From NCBI RefSeq assembly GCF_965229915.1, contig NZ_CBDDJZ010000001.1, positions 1,364,001-1,428,000 on the forward strand: DNA of 64,000 nucleotides, given 5' to 3'. Origin of the DNA: Marinoscillum sp965229915 (GTDB lineage Bacteria; Bacteroidota; Bacteroidia; Cytophagales; Cyclobacteriaceae). The notes under the pieces were generated by a model. That model saw only the letters and a list, made by a program, of their open reading frames with translations, ran no database searches and was not told where the DNA came from. The translations under genes were made by a program, and so were the position numbers. Shown piece after piece: positions 25,015 through 34,123 of this stretch (the first letter of the stretch is position 1; each line of letters begins with the position of its first letter).

Positions 25015-27612
25015 TCATTCATCTTTCAGCGCATCTGCTGGATTGACTCTAGCCGCCATCAGCGATCGGTAGCCCACCGTAAGTATTCCCACCAAAAAGA
25101 TCACTCCGGCAGCTCCTACAAACTCCACCAGGCTCAGACTGGTACTGAATTCGAAGTTGCTCAGCCATTGATTCGCATAATAGTAGGCCACAGGCGTAGC
25201 TATCACGAAGGCAACCAACATGAGTCTCACATAATCGGATGAAAGCAATACCATCAACTGGGAAATAGTGGCTCCATGAACTCTCCTAATGCTCAACTCC
25301 TTGGACCGCTGCTCTGCAGTGAATGCTGCAAGCCCCAACAATCCCATACTCGAAATAATGATCGAAAGGACTGCAAAAATCCCAATAAGACGGCTCACGG
25401 TCATTTCATTTTGATAGTTTGCCTGGTACGCCTGATCCAAAAATTCGTACTCAAACTCATATTGAGGATTCATATCTTTAGTAAGTGCTTCGATGGATGC
25501 GATGGCCTCATTGGTAGAACCTTGTATTCTGATCAGGGCAACGGTGGCATTGCTCGGGGAAATACAGCTAATGATCAATGGAGCAATCGGCCGATACATG
25601 TCTCGCATATGGAAGTCCCTGACCACCCCAACAATGCGACCATCAATACCCCAGAAAGAAAGTTGCTTACCTATGGGGTTTTCAAAACCCATCAACTCTG
25701 CTGCTACTTCATTGATAAGGAAATTAGTAGAGTCATTCAGCTCGTCTTTAAAATCCCGCCCTTCCTTCATGCGCATACCCATTGTCTGCACAAACTCCTT
25801 ATCCGTCAGCATCACATTGATCTCATATCCCGCCTCGGGACTTTTACTTTCCCAGCTGGCAGAGCTTGTGGACCGGCCATAGCTAATGGGGTTTCCAGAG
25901 CTCACCGTCACTGACGATACTTCTGGTATGGACAGCAACTCGTTCTTGTAAGCATCCAGGCGCTCATTCAAATTTCCCTTGAGCTCTACCAGCACCATGT
26001 TCTCTTTATTGAGGCCAAGGTCTTTGTTAAGTACATATTGAAGCTGCTCATATACGATGCCTGTGCCCACCAGCAGGATCATAGCCACAGCAAACTGAAA
26101 CACCACTAAGCTTCTTCGCAACATACCAGCTGTCTTTCCCTGATGGACACCTCCTCGCAGAGCACTGGATATCTGGAACCTACTGATCAGAAGTGCTGGG
26201 TAGCTTCCCGAAAACACTCCCAGCAGAACAATCAATCCTAACAGGATCAGTAGGAAGTTAAGATTCGAAAAATCCAGCATCAGCTGTTTGCCAACCAATT
26301 GACTAAAATAAGGAAGCAAAAGCCACGCAAGACCCATTGATAACAGTACTGCCAGAGTGGAGATCATAAAAGCCTCTACATAAAACTGTGTGCGAATAGA
26401 TGCCCGCCGGGCGCCAAGAACCTTGCGTACACCTACCTCTTTGGAGCGGCGACCAGACCTGGCAGTTGCCAGGTTCATGAAGTTAATGACGGCAATGAGC
26501 AGTAAAAACAACCCTGCTGCTGTCATGATCCTCACATAGACTATGCGTCCGCCAGATTTCACCCCGTTTTCAAAATTGGACTGGAGGTAATACTCCGAAA
26601 ACCTGTGCACGATGAGTGTCTCCTCACCTGCCATGTCATTGTCCTGAGTGTGGTCTATTATCTCATTGTGAACTCTTGACCTAACTGCCTCTAGCTGTGA
26701 CTCGTCTCTGAGGGTAAAGTAGACTTTGAAACTTCCGTTGCCCCAGTTGTCCACCCACTCATTTTGGTTGAAATAATGCTGAGCAGGTATAAGCCAATCA
26801 AACTGTAGCGAGGAGTGCCTTCCTGGATTTTCAAACACCCCCGATATGACAAAGCTTTCATCTCCTCCGATCATCACAGAACTTCCGACGGCCTTGGATG
26901 ACCAATCACTTCCAAACAATCTTTCAGCAAGGTTTCGCGATATTAGCACTTCATTGAGTTGTGCATAAATGGAGTTTTTGTTTCCTTCTAGTAGCTCAAA
27001 ACTGAACATGTCGAAAAACGATCTGCTCACACAGTAGCCTGATTCAGAAAAGTTCTTATCCTCATGACTAACCCGTAGGTTCATTTCCCAACTCATATAA
27101 GTCAATTGATCGATCTCTGGATACTCTGCCAGCATGAGATCTCCAGCTGGTTTGGGAATCGATTCGGTGGTATTAATGGCTCCTTCAGATTGCTTCATGT
27201 TTCGGAAGAGCTGATAGATGCGATCACCATTCTCATGAAATTGATCCACCTTCACCTCATCATTCACCCACAAGAATATCAGCATGGAACTAGTTACACC
27301 TATCACCAACCCCATCAGGTTCAGGAACGTGTAGCTTTTGTATTTTTTCGCATTTCTGACTGCAACTGTCAGGTAATTGGTTAGCATGCTCATAGCAAAT
27401 GGATTAGTGATTGAAAATGACCGGATGATACCCGGTCTGAAAAGTTTAACAATACTCAGCAGATACCACAGGTTAGCTTTATAAGGACTTACTGAGTGCT
27501 TCTTGTCATAAATCTCTGACAAATCCCCAGACACATCTTCATACAAAGACGGCTTGCAGAACCATTCCAAAAACCTGGACAAAAAACGAGGTGGGTAACT
27601 CGGTCTCTTCAT
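25015..27612 (-). CDS. FtsX-type ABC permease with N-terminal permease-prefix domain
   Basis: About 865 residues from the ATG of MKRPSYPPRFLSRFLEWFC (27612), 1 nt after the padR stop. The first 75 residues are a permease-prefix domain (FLEWFCKPSLYEDVSGDLSEIYD). Two MacB/FtsX halves follow with TM helices near 100-120, 375-400, 425-450 and 470-490, and a C-terminal group after 745. The coupling motifs are SGRRSKEVGVRKVLG and EQRSKELSIRRVHG. No ATPase gene is adjacent. Coupling to a PadR regulator is a common Bacteroidota arrangement and suggests induction by an unknown small molecule. Confidence 0.92.
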   Translation of the reverse strand: MKRPSYPPRFLSRFLEWFCKPSLYEDVSGDLSEIYDKKHSVSPYKANLWYLLSIVKLFRPGIIRSFSITNPFAMSMLTNYLTVAVRNAKKYKSYTFLNLMGLVIGVTSSMLIFLWVNDEVKVDQFHENGDRIYQLFRNMKQSEGAINTTESIPKPAGDLMLAEYPEIDQLTYMSWEMNLRVSHEDKNFSESGYCVSRSFFDMFSFELLEGNKNSIYAQLNEVLISRNLAERLFGSDWSSKAVGSSVMIGGDESFVISGVFENPGRHSSLQFDWLIPAQHYFNQNEWVDNWGNGSFKVYFTLRDESQLEAVRSRVHNEIIDHTQDNDMAGEETLIVHRFSEYYLQSNFENGVKSGGRIVYVRIMTAAGLFLLLIAVINFMNLATARSGRRSKEVGVRKVLGARRASIRTQFYVEAFMISTLAVLLSMGLAWLLLPYFSQLVGKQLMLDFSNLNFLLILLGLIVLLGVFSGSYPALLISRFQISSALRGGVHQGKTAGMLRRSLVVFQFAVAMILLVGTGIVYEQLQYVLNKDLGLNKENMVLVELKGNLNERLDAYKNELLSIPEVSSVTVSSGNPISYGRSTSSASWESKSPEAGYEINVMLTDKEFVQTMGMRMKEGRDFKDELNDSTNFLINEVAAELMGFENPIGKQLSFWGIDGRIVGVVRDFHMRDMYRPIAPLIISCISPSNATVALIRIQGSTNEAIASIEALTKDMNPQYEFEYEFLDQAYQANYQNEMTVSRLIGIFAVLSIIISSMGLLGLAAFTAEQRSKELSIRRVHGATISQLMVLLSSDYVRLMLVAFVIATPVAYYYANQWLSNFEFSTSLSLVEFVGAAGVIFLVGILTVGYRSLMAARVNPADALKDE

Positions 27613-27613
27613 A

Positions 27614-27946
27614 CTACTTGAAATCAAAAGCTATGTCCGGTACTGCGTCCCAAAGCTTTATTCGTGCTTCTCTCACTTGATCCAAAGCTCTTTTACCTTC
27701 TGGCGTCACTCTAAAGAACTTCTTACGTTTCCCCCCGCGCACTGCCGTAGACTCACCAAACTCCGAGATGAGATAGCCCTTCTCTTCCAGCCGCTGCAAA
27801 GCCACTCGCATTGCTCCCACGCTGACGTTTCGTTTGAGTCTTGCCTCAATATCCTCTTTGATGGTCACCCCATAAGCATTGCCATACAGGATGGCTACCG
27901 TGAGCATGACCACTTCTTCAAACTCCCCTATTGAATATTTTCCCAT
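27614..27946 (-). CDS. PadR family transcriptional regulator
   Basis: A 110-residue winged-helix protein from the ATG of MGKYSIGEFEEVVML (27946); the frame is open further upstream, but those codons lie in the promoter. PadR features: LTVAILYGNAYGVTIKEDIE, VSVGAMRVALQRLEEKGYL, wing GKRKKFFRVTPEGKRAL. It has a short C-terminal helix, so it belongs to the small subfamily. It precedes the permease by 1 nt and probably represses both genes. A repeat element at 27954-27982 in its promoter is a candidate operator. Confidence 0.93.
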   Translation of the reverse strand: MGKYSIGEFEEVVMLTVAILYGNAYGVTIKEDIEARLKRNVSVGAMRVALQRLEEKGYLISEFGESTAVRGGKRKKFFRVTPEGKRALDQVREARIKLWDAVPDIAFDFK

Positions 27947-27953
27947 TGAAATG

Positions 27954-27982
27954 ATATTTAAATCTAATTGTAATCTAAATAT
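27954..27982. promoter_or_regulatory. Candidate PadR autoregulatory operator
   Basis: ATATTTA (27954-27960) and TAAATAT (27976-27982) form an inverted repeat with 15 nt between. Within and beside it, AATCTAA occurs twice in direct orientation (27961-27967 and 27972-27978). It begins 8 nt upstream of the padR ATG. PadR proteins usually bind AT-rich inverted repeats in their own promoters; the assignment is inferred from position. Confidence 0.45.
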
Positions 27983-28119
27983 AAAAATCCTAAACGCAAT
28001 TATTATCAAAAGGGTTGTAACCAGGGGAAGAATATACCCACTAGTACGGATAGTATGTACACAGTCTTCTGCCGAAATTTGGATAACACTACTCGGTTAG
28101 AGTTCACCGTTCACATGCT

Positions 28120-28147
28120 AAGGGACAGTCTAATTGGGCTGTCCCTT
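28120..28147 (+). terminator. Terminator-like hairpin with no assigned gene
   Basis: AAGGGACAG (28120-28128) pairs perfectly with CTGTCCCTT (28139-28147) across a 10-nt loop; TTTCTT follows on the plus strand and no T-run on the minus. No plus-strand gene is recognisable upstream of it (27983-28119), so it might end a small RNA or be a stray element. The region 27947-28254 otherwise holds only the padR operator and the minus-strand terminator at 28197. Confidence 0.45.
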
Positions 28148-28196
28148 TCTTGTCTTAAAAATAATGTGATTCATCTGCCTTTCTAGTGAGGACATT

Positions 28197-28226
28197 AAAA
28201 AAGCCCTTGCCTGTGGCAAGAGCCTT
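28197..28226 (-). terminator. Terminator of the 43-codon gene
   Basis: On the minus strand AAGGCTCTTGCC (28226-28215) pairs along 12 bp (two G-U pairs) with GGCAAGGGCTTT (28211-28200) around an ACA loop, ending in a run of six T. It lies 29 nt after the stop of the short ORF at 28255-28386. Confidence 0.85.
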
Positions 28227-28254
28227 ATTATCACCTAAACATTTTAATGACAAG

Positions 28255-28386
28255 TCAATATTGACTTGTGGGAGTATTCCCGTAGTGGGGTTCGTCCTGA
28301 ACAACATACGAAAGTTGATAATCCTTCGGATGTTTGGTCACACCAAAGCTTTCCTGAACAAACGAACCGTTCCTCCTTTTCTTCAT
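28255..28386 (-). CDS. Short protein of 43 residues, function unknown
   Basis: ATG to TGA encodes 43 residues: a basic start (MKKRRNGSFVQ), then VTKHPKDYQLSYVV, and a polar tail with HYGNTPTSQY. There is no membrane segment or Cys. Support for a real gene: a good ATG start with an A-rich leader, sensible composition, no other gene in the gap, and a strong minus-strand terminator 29 nt downstream that has no other gene to serve. It is divergent from the TonB receptor gene. No family recognised. Confidence 0.6.
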   Translation of the reverse strand: MKKRRNGSFVQESFGVTKHPKDYQLSYVVQDEPHYGNTPTSQY

Positions 28387-28412
28387 TGATATTAAACAAA
28401 TAATGGTCTAAG

Positions 28413-30440
28413 TTGCACGCTGGATTTATACAGAAATACTTCATATCTCTTGCGCTCACTTGTCTCTCTTTCAGCAAACTCTGCGCTCAAACTGTGGATT
28501 CACTATCTACTATACTGCTGGAGGAGCTAACCGTCACTACCTACGAACAGAAGTTGGCGGAAGAAAGTACCTCCATGATCTTATCCCTGAGCAAGGATAG
28601 TTTGGCTCGCTACGGCAATTATAACCTGACAGACCTTATCGCATCAGAACCCGGAGTAGATGTACTAAGCTCTGGAGTAGGTATTTCCAAACCGGTCATC
28701 AGAGGGCTGTATGGAAACCGTATTTTGGTCTTGCTATCAGGTCTGAAGTTTGACAATCAACAATGGCAAGATGAACATGGTATGGGCCTCTCTGATTTTG
28801 GTTTAAAAAAAGTGGAAATCATCAAAGGACCGATGAGTATTCTCTATGGAACAGAAGCCATCGGTGGCGTGATTAATCTAATCGAAGAGTCCAAGCCCGC
28901 ACCCAATCAGTCAATCAGTGACTATGGTGTGCGATTCCATAGCAATACGCTTGGAGGATTGGTACAGGCCGGTTATCGCAAAAACAATGGAAACAACTGG
29001 TGGCGTCTGAGGGTTGGGGCCGAAAACAACGGTGACTATTCTGATGGAGACAATACTCGGGTTCTCAATTCAAGATTTAACGGTTATTACTTAAAGTCCA
29101 CTTACGGATTCAGTAAACCAGACTGGACCTCCACTAACAACTTCATGTCGTCGTTCAATAAGTTCGGTTTTGTCTTTAATGACGTTTATACCTTCATAGA
29201 ACCTGACACGCGATGGAGCAGGAACTTACAGCAGTTTCCCAATCATATCGTACTGTTAAACATTCTCTCATCGGAGAACACCATCAAGCTGCGAGAATCC
29301 AGACTTCTGGTCAATGTGGGGATTCAATCGAATGAACGCATGGAGAATGAAGGTGGCGGTAAAATCAGCCTCAACATGCATTTACTCACCTTTCAGTACC
29401 TGGCAAAATGGGAAAAACAGCTTTCCAACAAGCACAAACTGATCGTCTCCAATCTGGAGTCATTTGAAAAAAATCTCAACTATGGCTCGCGCAAAATCGT
29501 CCCAAATGCCTCTATGCAAGAAAGTAACCTTTCACTATTTCTTGAATCATACCTGGATGATGGTTTGATCCTGGAAAATGGAATCGGTGCCGGAACCAAA
29601 TACATTCATACCTTCTCCACCCCCACGGTCAACGATAGCGAAAAGGAAGTAGATCCCTTCTCCAAATTTGCACCTTACTATACTGCCTTTACCGGACTCA
29701 CTTATTTTGGCAGACCGGCATTCCAGGTAAAGTTTAACATTGCCAATGGAGTGCGTATACCTAATCTTGCTGAGCTCTCTGCAGATGGCCTACATGAAGG
29801 AATCTACACGTATGAAATAGGCGATCCGTCCATGCAGAATGAACAAAGTGTGGCTTTCAACCTGTATGGACACTATCAAAAGAAAGGATTAAAACTGTCT
29901 ATAAGCCCATTTTACAATCGCTTTTATAACTATATCTACTTGAGCCCAACAGACGAAGAGTGGTTTGGATTTCCAGTGTATAGATACCGACAGCAAAACG
30001 CTTATCAATATGGGAGTGAAGCACAGTTATCTTTCCGTGTGGGGTCGTTTCGCATCAATACTTCGTATCAATGGATGATCGCCCGAACCGACAGTGGCGG
30101 TTACCTACCATTCTCTCCTGCACAAAAAATCAAACCGGGAATCTATTACAATCGCACACATAAATCCACCAAATACGGCCTATTCACCACAGCAACTGCC
30201 GCATTATCACAGCAGAGACTGGCCGCTGAGGAAATCGGTACGGATGGTTATTTCCTGTTAAACGTCGGCGGGCATTTAAGCCTGAATGATGGTAAATACT
30301 CCCTCAGTGTTGCTGCCAATAATCTTTTAAATACCACCTACTATGACCACCTCTCTCGTTACAAATACTTTGGACTGAATAATATCGGTCGTAATATCAC
30401 GGTCAATTTCACCATGCAGCTAATCAGCCATCATCCATGA
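28413..30440 (+). CDS. TonB-dependent outer-membrane receptor
   Basis: A 675-residue protein. The start appears to be TTG, giving a signal peptide that ends CAQ near residue 26; the next in-frame ATG falls after it. An N-terminal plug domain (about 45-155) contains IRGLYGNRILVLLSG and VEIIKGPMSILYGTEAIGGVIN, followed by a beta-barrel with alternating aromatic strands and a C-terminal strand ending in VNFTMQLI-type residues. No carboxypeptidase-like N-domain, so it is not a SusC type; it resembles siderophore, cobalamin or metal receptors. Substrate unknown. It overlaps the next gene by 4 nt. Confidence 0.9.
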   Translation: MHAGFIQKYFISLALTCLSFSKLCAQTVDSLSTILLEELTVTTYEQKLAEESTSMILSLSKDSLARYGNYNLTDLIASEPGVDVLSSGVGISKPVIRGLYGNRILVLLSGLKFDNQQWQDEHGMGLSDFGLKKVEIIKGPMSILYGTEAIGGVINLIEESKPAPNQSISDYGVRFHSNTLGGLVQAGYRKNNGNNWWRLRVGAENNGDYSDGDNTRVLNSRFNGYYLKSTYGFSKPDWTSTNNFMSSFNKFGFVFNDVYTFIEPDTRWSRNLQQFPNHIVLLNILSSENTIKLRESRLLVNVGIQSNERMENEGGGKISLNMHLLTFQYLAKWEKQLSNKHKLIVSNLESFEKNLNYGSRKIVPNASMQESNLSLFLESYLDDGLILENGIGAGTKYIHTFSTPTVNDSEKEVDPFSKFAPYYTAFTGLTYFGRPAFQVKFNIANGVRIPNLAELSADGLHEGIYTYEIGDPSMQNEQSVAFNLYGHYQKKGLKLSISPFYNRFYNYIYLSPTDEEWFGFPVYRYRQQNAYQYGSEAQLSFRVGSFRINTSYQWMIARTDSGGYLPFSPAQKIKPGIYYNRTHKSTKYGLFTTATAALSQQRLAAEEIGTDGYFLLNVGGHLSLNDGKYSLSVAANNLLNTTYYDHLSRYKYFGLNNIGRNITVNFTMQLISHHP

Positions 30441-30943
30441 AAAAGCTGATAGTCATCGTGTATTTTCTTATTGGTAATTGGCTGTTGATTAGTACGCTCC
30501 CCTATTTGCTACTGCAGTGGCAAAAACATAAGAGTCGACAGGTTTTTGAATCTAAGAGAACTGAGCATTTATCATTGGAAATAAAAGAACTGCACGTCTC
30601 TATTGAAGCCAATCTTCAATGGGAGAAACCAGGGCGAGAATTCCTTTATCAAAACCAAATGCATGATGTGATCTCGATGATTCGAACTGAAGACTCATTG
30701 ATCATACGGTATGTGACTGACCACAAAGAAACCAGGGCAGTCATAGATTATAAAAAGAACCGAGAGAAGCAGCAGCATCAAAAGTTGGATCAGAGCAGTA
30801 AACAACTGTTTATCCAGACAATAAGCCCCTTCATACTAGAACGTCACGCTGTGAGCCAAGCAATTTTTGGAATTGCCGACCAGCGTCTTTTCAACGGATT
30901 TCCCACATTGCCATTCATTCCTCCAAGACAACAACGTATTTGA
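30437..30943 (+). CDS. Membrane-anchored protein coupled to the TonB receptor, function unknown
   Basis: A 168-residue protein with an N-terminal TM helix or uncleaved signal (LIVIVYFLIGNWLLISTLPYLL) and a polar domain rich in His, Gln and Lys. It overlaps the receptor by 4 nt (ATGA), so translation is coupled and it probably assists the same uptake process. No Cys, no recognised domain. Confidence 0.75.
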   Translation: MKKLIVIVYFLIGNWLLISTLPYLLLQWQKHKSRQVFESKRTEHLSLEIKELHVSIEANLQWEKPGREFLYQNQMHDVISMIRTEDSLIIRYVTDHKETRAVIDYKKNREKQQHQKLDQSSKQLFIQTISPFILERHAVSQAIFGIADQRLFNGFPTLPFIPPRQQRI

Positions 30944-30993
30944 TATGAATGGGTCGCCGTAGTTTTTAGTTCAGATTCAACAAAAAACTACTT

Positions 30994-31401
30994 ATGAAAA
31001 TTTTATCCAAAATACTATTCATGTTATGTATCTCGATGGCACTACTCTCCTGTGAGGAAGATGAGGGTTTATTGCCAGCCATCAGTTTCAAAACAGCGGC
31101 AGGTTACACCAGCGATGACGTTACCTTATCATCTGGCAGTGAGATCACCATCGGGATCACTGCCAAAAAAACAGAAGATAAGGATGTCTTGAAGCAGTTC
31201 AATATTTCTGAAGCGGTAAATGGAGACACTCCCGGTACGGTGCTCACGGAAAGCCTAAGCGGCAGTGATGAAGACAACTATGAGTATGACTACACCACTA
31301 CAGTGGAAGGTGATAGTGGAGATACCCATGAATTCGTTTTCACTGTTTCCAATAGAGATGGCCTGGTCAACCAAGTCTCTCTAGTGGTGACAATCGAATA
31401 A
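30994..31401 (+). CDS. Putative surface or periplasmic lipoprotein, beta-rich
   Basis: A 135-residue protein with a signal peptide ending in the lipobox ALLSC (Cys20) followed by the acidic stretch EEDEG, which resembles the acidic lipoprotein export signal of surface lipoproteins in Bacteroidota. The rest is acidic and beta-rich, resembling a single Ig-like/DUF1735-type sandwich. It lies 50 nt after the TonB-linked gene, before a terminator, so it is likely part of the same transcript and may be a surface accessory. Confidence 0.78.
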   Translation: MKILSKILFMLCISMALLSCEEDEGLLPAISFKTAAGYTSDDVTLSSGSEITIGITAKKTEDKDVLKQFNISEAVNGDTPGTVLTESLSGSDEDNYEYDYTTTVEGDSGDTHEFVFTVSNRDGLVNQVSLVVTIE

Positions 31402-31405
31402 GAAA

Positions 31406-31433
31406 AAGCCTCTGCAAATTACTGCAGAGGCTT
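31406..31433. terminator. Bidirectional terminator
   Basis: AAGCCTCTGCA (31406-31416) pairs perfectly with TGCAGAGGCTT (31423-31433); CTTTT follows on the plus strand and an A-run precedes it for the minus strand. It separates the convergent lipoprotein and outer-membrane protein genes. Confidence 0.9.
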
Positions 31434-31439
31434 CTTTTA

Positions 31440-31979
31440 TTAATTGATGGTATAGAGAAGACCAAATTTTACTCCAACCCAGTTCAGGTCAGTACCTTCG
31501 GAGAAGACATGTGTGTAATCCACCCCAGTATCTAAAAACCAGTTATCTGATAACTCCACAGCAATACCTATCCGAGGCGAGATACCACCGTAGCTATCAG
31601 TAGTGTCCGAAGCGCTTGACGAAAAAATATACGGACCACCTCCAAGTTCTCCATACAGGTCTACGATATCCCCCAGGTCATTGTGGAGTCCCATGGTCAG
31701 CAAAACAGGCACTACCGTGAACTTCTCATTTTCAAATGCCTCTTCCTCATACTGAAAAGACCTAAAACCAGACTCTATCCCCAAATCAAAGTGCTCGCCG
31801 AAATAGTAATCTAATGATCCATCTACTCCCCAGCCAGCTTTGAGGATATCATTATTATCCCCTAGTGGACTAGCCGTAGCTGCATTCAGCCCAAAGTTGA
31901 TTTTCCCTTCTTGAGCATTGGATGCGATTGTTGTAAAAGTTAGTACAATGATTGTCGTTACTATGATAAGTTTTTTCAT
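31440..31979 (-). CDS. Outer-membrane beta-barrel protein (PorT/OmpA-like small barrel)
   Basis: A 179-residue protein from the ATG of MKKLIIVTTIIVL (31979). It has a cleavable signal peptide ending SNAQ, then about eight amphipathic strands (LDYYFGEHFDLGIESGF, YGELGGGPYIF, WVGVKFGLLYTIN at the end), typical of a porin-family 8-strand barrel (OMP_b-brl). It probably sits in the outer membrane; role unknown. It stands alone with a terminator at its 3' end. Confidence 0.85.
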   Translation of the reverse strand: MKKLIIVTTIIVLTFTTIASNAQEGKINFGLNAATASPLGDNNDILKAGWGVDGSLDYYFGEHFDLGIESGFRSFQYEEEAFENEKFTVVPVLLTMGLHNDLGDIVDLYGELGGGPYIFSSSASDTTDSYGGISPRIGIAVELSDNWFLDTGVDYTHVFSEGTDLNWVGVKFGLLYTIN

Positions 31980-32176
31980 CTCTACTATTGGTTTTGATTC
32001 GACGCAGGATGTGCCAGAACCATTCCAAGTGGGATTTAATGACATTTTTAAGAGTATAGGATGTCCTTGACTTTCAATAAGAGAATTTTTTTTCAGAATT
32101 GAATGAACCGCTGCCTATTTGAAGTGTACTACTTAGTGACTTCCGGAATCACCTAAACCATTTAAAAAACTAAGTC

Positions 32177-34123
32177 ATGAAATTTTCTCTAATCATATTA
32201 TTCACCCTCTCCTCATTCATCTCCTCTGCCATGAAGAGGCCGGAAGAGATCCCTTCCAAGCTTAAAGAAGTCAAAGTAAGTAGCTGGTACCTGGAAAAGT
32301 ACAGATCCTGGACTTCTTATCTGGAAGATAACTCCACTGACAAGGACGGATGGGTCCAATGCTTCAAAGCAGCTAGGTATGCTGATGTATCAAAAACTCA
32401 AATAGACGAATTAGTCCAAAAAATAGAAACGCTCTTTCCTGGCTCTAGTGAGTTATATTGGGTGAAAGCCAAGTATGAAGGATGGAATGATGCAGGTGTA
32501 GCTAACCTTGAAAAAGCACTGATCAACTCCTCCAAAGACGAATGGCTCGTGGAGAAAATCATGCTGGCAGAAGTTACGTCTAAAGACAAAAGAGATCTCC
32601 TTTCGAAACTTCATCGGCAAAACCTGATTTACCCCAGTCTGCTAAATTATTGCTACAATGTGCTCATGTCAGTAGGAGATAATGGATATCTCCTGACCGA
32701 GGGTGAGAATACCACAGTGCCAATTTGGATACTACAAGAGGTCATGAATGTCCGGACTGATGTGAAGGTGCTCAACAGAGATCTATTGCTTAATACCTCC
32801 TACCTTGAAACGGTTCTTACGAGCAATGATCTCCACCTCTCTAATGGTGATATCGGACGCTTACCACTTGAGAACCAGGACAAACAGTTCTTCTTTGCCT
32901 TAACCTTGCCAAAGGAGCGAATCAAAGAACTCCAGGACCAGCTCTATGTGGTGGGATTGGCCTCTTTACTGAGCAAAGAACCGTTTGATAATTACCAGAC
33001 CGTACAAAAAAACATTGAGGATAAGTTTCTACTGGACTATCTCACTGTGGACTTTAATGGCGAACCAAAAAATGCAACCGGCAGAACATTTGAGACCAAC
33101 TACATCGTCCCATTTTTCATTTTGAAACAGTATTATGATGAGTCTGGGAACACAGAACAATCTGCTTACTGGGAAACTCAAATCAAGCAAATTGCCGAAC
33201 GGTCTCAGATTGCCGCACGAGTAAATATGTTGCTCTCCAAGAACAGTAGTCCGCGAAACTTTAAACCAACTGACATAAAAGTCAAGAAACTAGAGAAGCG
33301 ACTGACCAAGGTGAAAGACAACATCTATGCTGGATCCTACGAGGTGACCAATGAAGAGTATGAGTTTTTCCTAACCTACTTGCTGGATGAAGGATATAAG
33401 GACCTGTACCAACAAGCCAATTTTGATTTTTCAAAGTATGATGTGGTCAACCAGGTCTTTGGGAAGGCATACCACTACACTTTCAACAAAGGCACTCGCG
33501 AAGACTTTTCGAATTATCCATCCATGGATATGACTTATGAGGCGGCTCAGCTCTACTGCGAATGGTTAACAGCGCAATACAACATACAGGATGGCCGAAA
33601 ATTCAAGAAAGTCAAGTTTAGACTACCTTCCAAACAGGAATGGATCATGGCAGCTCTTGGCTATGTAGATTTTCAATCCTGGGTATTTGAAGACAATATC
33701 GTGAAAGCACGACCTGATGGCGATAAAAAGCCAAGATATTTTGAAGAGTTTCGCATCGGTGACTATGAACATGTAGACTATCCCTGGTATCATTCCGATT
33801 GGTATAAGTCTCGTAGTGCCATCACCAATCAGTTTGGTTGCTACCTTGCCAATGTGAAAGTACCCGATACAGTCTCATGCAAGGCAGGTATAAGTGGAGA
33901 TGGATTCACCATCACATCGCCGGTAGGCACTTACTTTTCCAATGACATGGGACTATACGATGTAATCGGAAATGTGGCGGAAATGATCGACCAGCCCGGC
34001 AAAGCCATGGGAGGCAGCTGGGGACATATTCCAGAAGAATCAACGATAACCAGCATCAATCAGTATGACACCTCCGATCCGAAAGTTGGGTTTCGGGTCT
34101 TCATGGAAGTAATTGAAGAATAG
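32177..34123 (+). CDS. Secreted protein with a non-catalytic SUMF1/FGE-like domain
   Basis: A 648-residue protein with an N-terminal signal peptide (FSLIILFTLSSFISSAM). Residues 30-370 are mostly helical, possibly TPR-like, with YWVKAKYEGWNDAGV. Residues 375-648 form an FGE-sulfatase (C-type lectin-like) fold: YEVTNEEYEFFLTYLL, FRLPSKQEWIMAALG, YDVIGNVAEMIDQ, AMGGSWG, and a final VGFRVFM. The two catalytic Cys of formylglycine-generating enzyme are absent around the GGSWG segment, so it is a structural or binding domain like GldJ/GldK. It overlaps by 1-3 nt with an ECF sigma gene downstream. Confidence 0.86.
   Translation: MKFSLIILFTLSSFISSAMKRPEEIPSKLKEVKVSSWYLEKYRSWTSYLEDNSTDKDGWVQCFKAARYADVSKTQIDELVQKIETLFPGSSELYWVKAKYEGWNDAGVANLEKALINSSKDEWLVEKIMLAEVTSKDKRDLLSKLHRQNLIYPSLLNYCYNVLMSVGDNGYLLTEGENTTVPIWILQEVMNVRTDVKVLNRDLLLNTSYLETVLTSNDLHLSNGDIGRLPLENQDKQFFFALTLPKERIKELQDQLYVVGLASLLSKEPFDNYQTVQKNIEDKFLLDYLTVDFNGEPKNATGRTFETNYIVPFFILKQYYDESGNTEQSAYWETQIKQIAERSQIAARVNMLLSKNSSPRNFKPTDIKVKKLEKRLTKVKDNIYAGSYEVTNEEYEFFLTYLLDEGYKDLYQQANFDFSKYDVVNQVFGKAYHYTFNKGTREDFSNYPSMDMTYEAAQLYCEWLTAQYNIQDGRKFKKVKFRLPSKQEWIMAALGYVDFQSWVFEDNIVKARPDGDKKPRYFEEFRIGDYEHVDYPWYHSDWYKSRSAITNQFGCYLANVKVPDTVSCKAGISGDGFTITSPVGTYFSNDMGLYDVIGNVAEMIDQPGKAMGGSWGHIPEESTITSINQYDTSDPKVGFRVFMEVIEE

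Noticed and set aside
28055..28186. 43-codon plus-strand ORF in the padR upstream region
   Set aside because: It spans the terminator-like hairpin, has an implausible composition and no promoter; unlike the minus-strand 43-codon gene it has no supporting context.
32177..34123. Sulfatase-activating enzyme (FGE)
   Set aside because: The fold is FGE-like but the two catalytic Cys are absent and no sulfatase gene is in the window.
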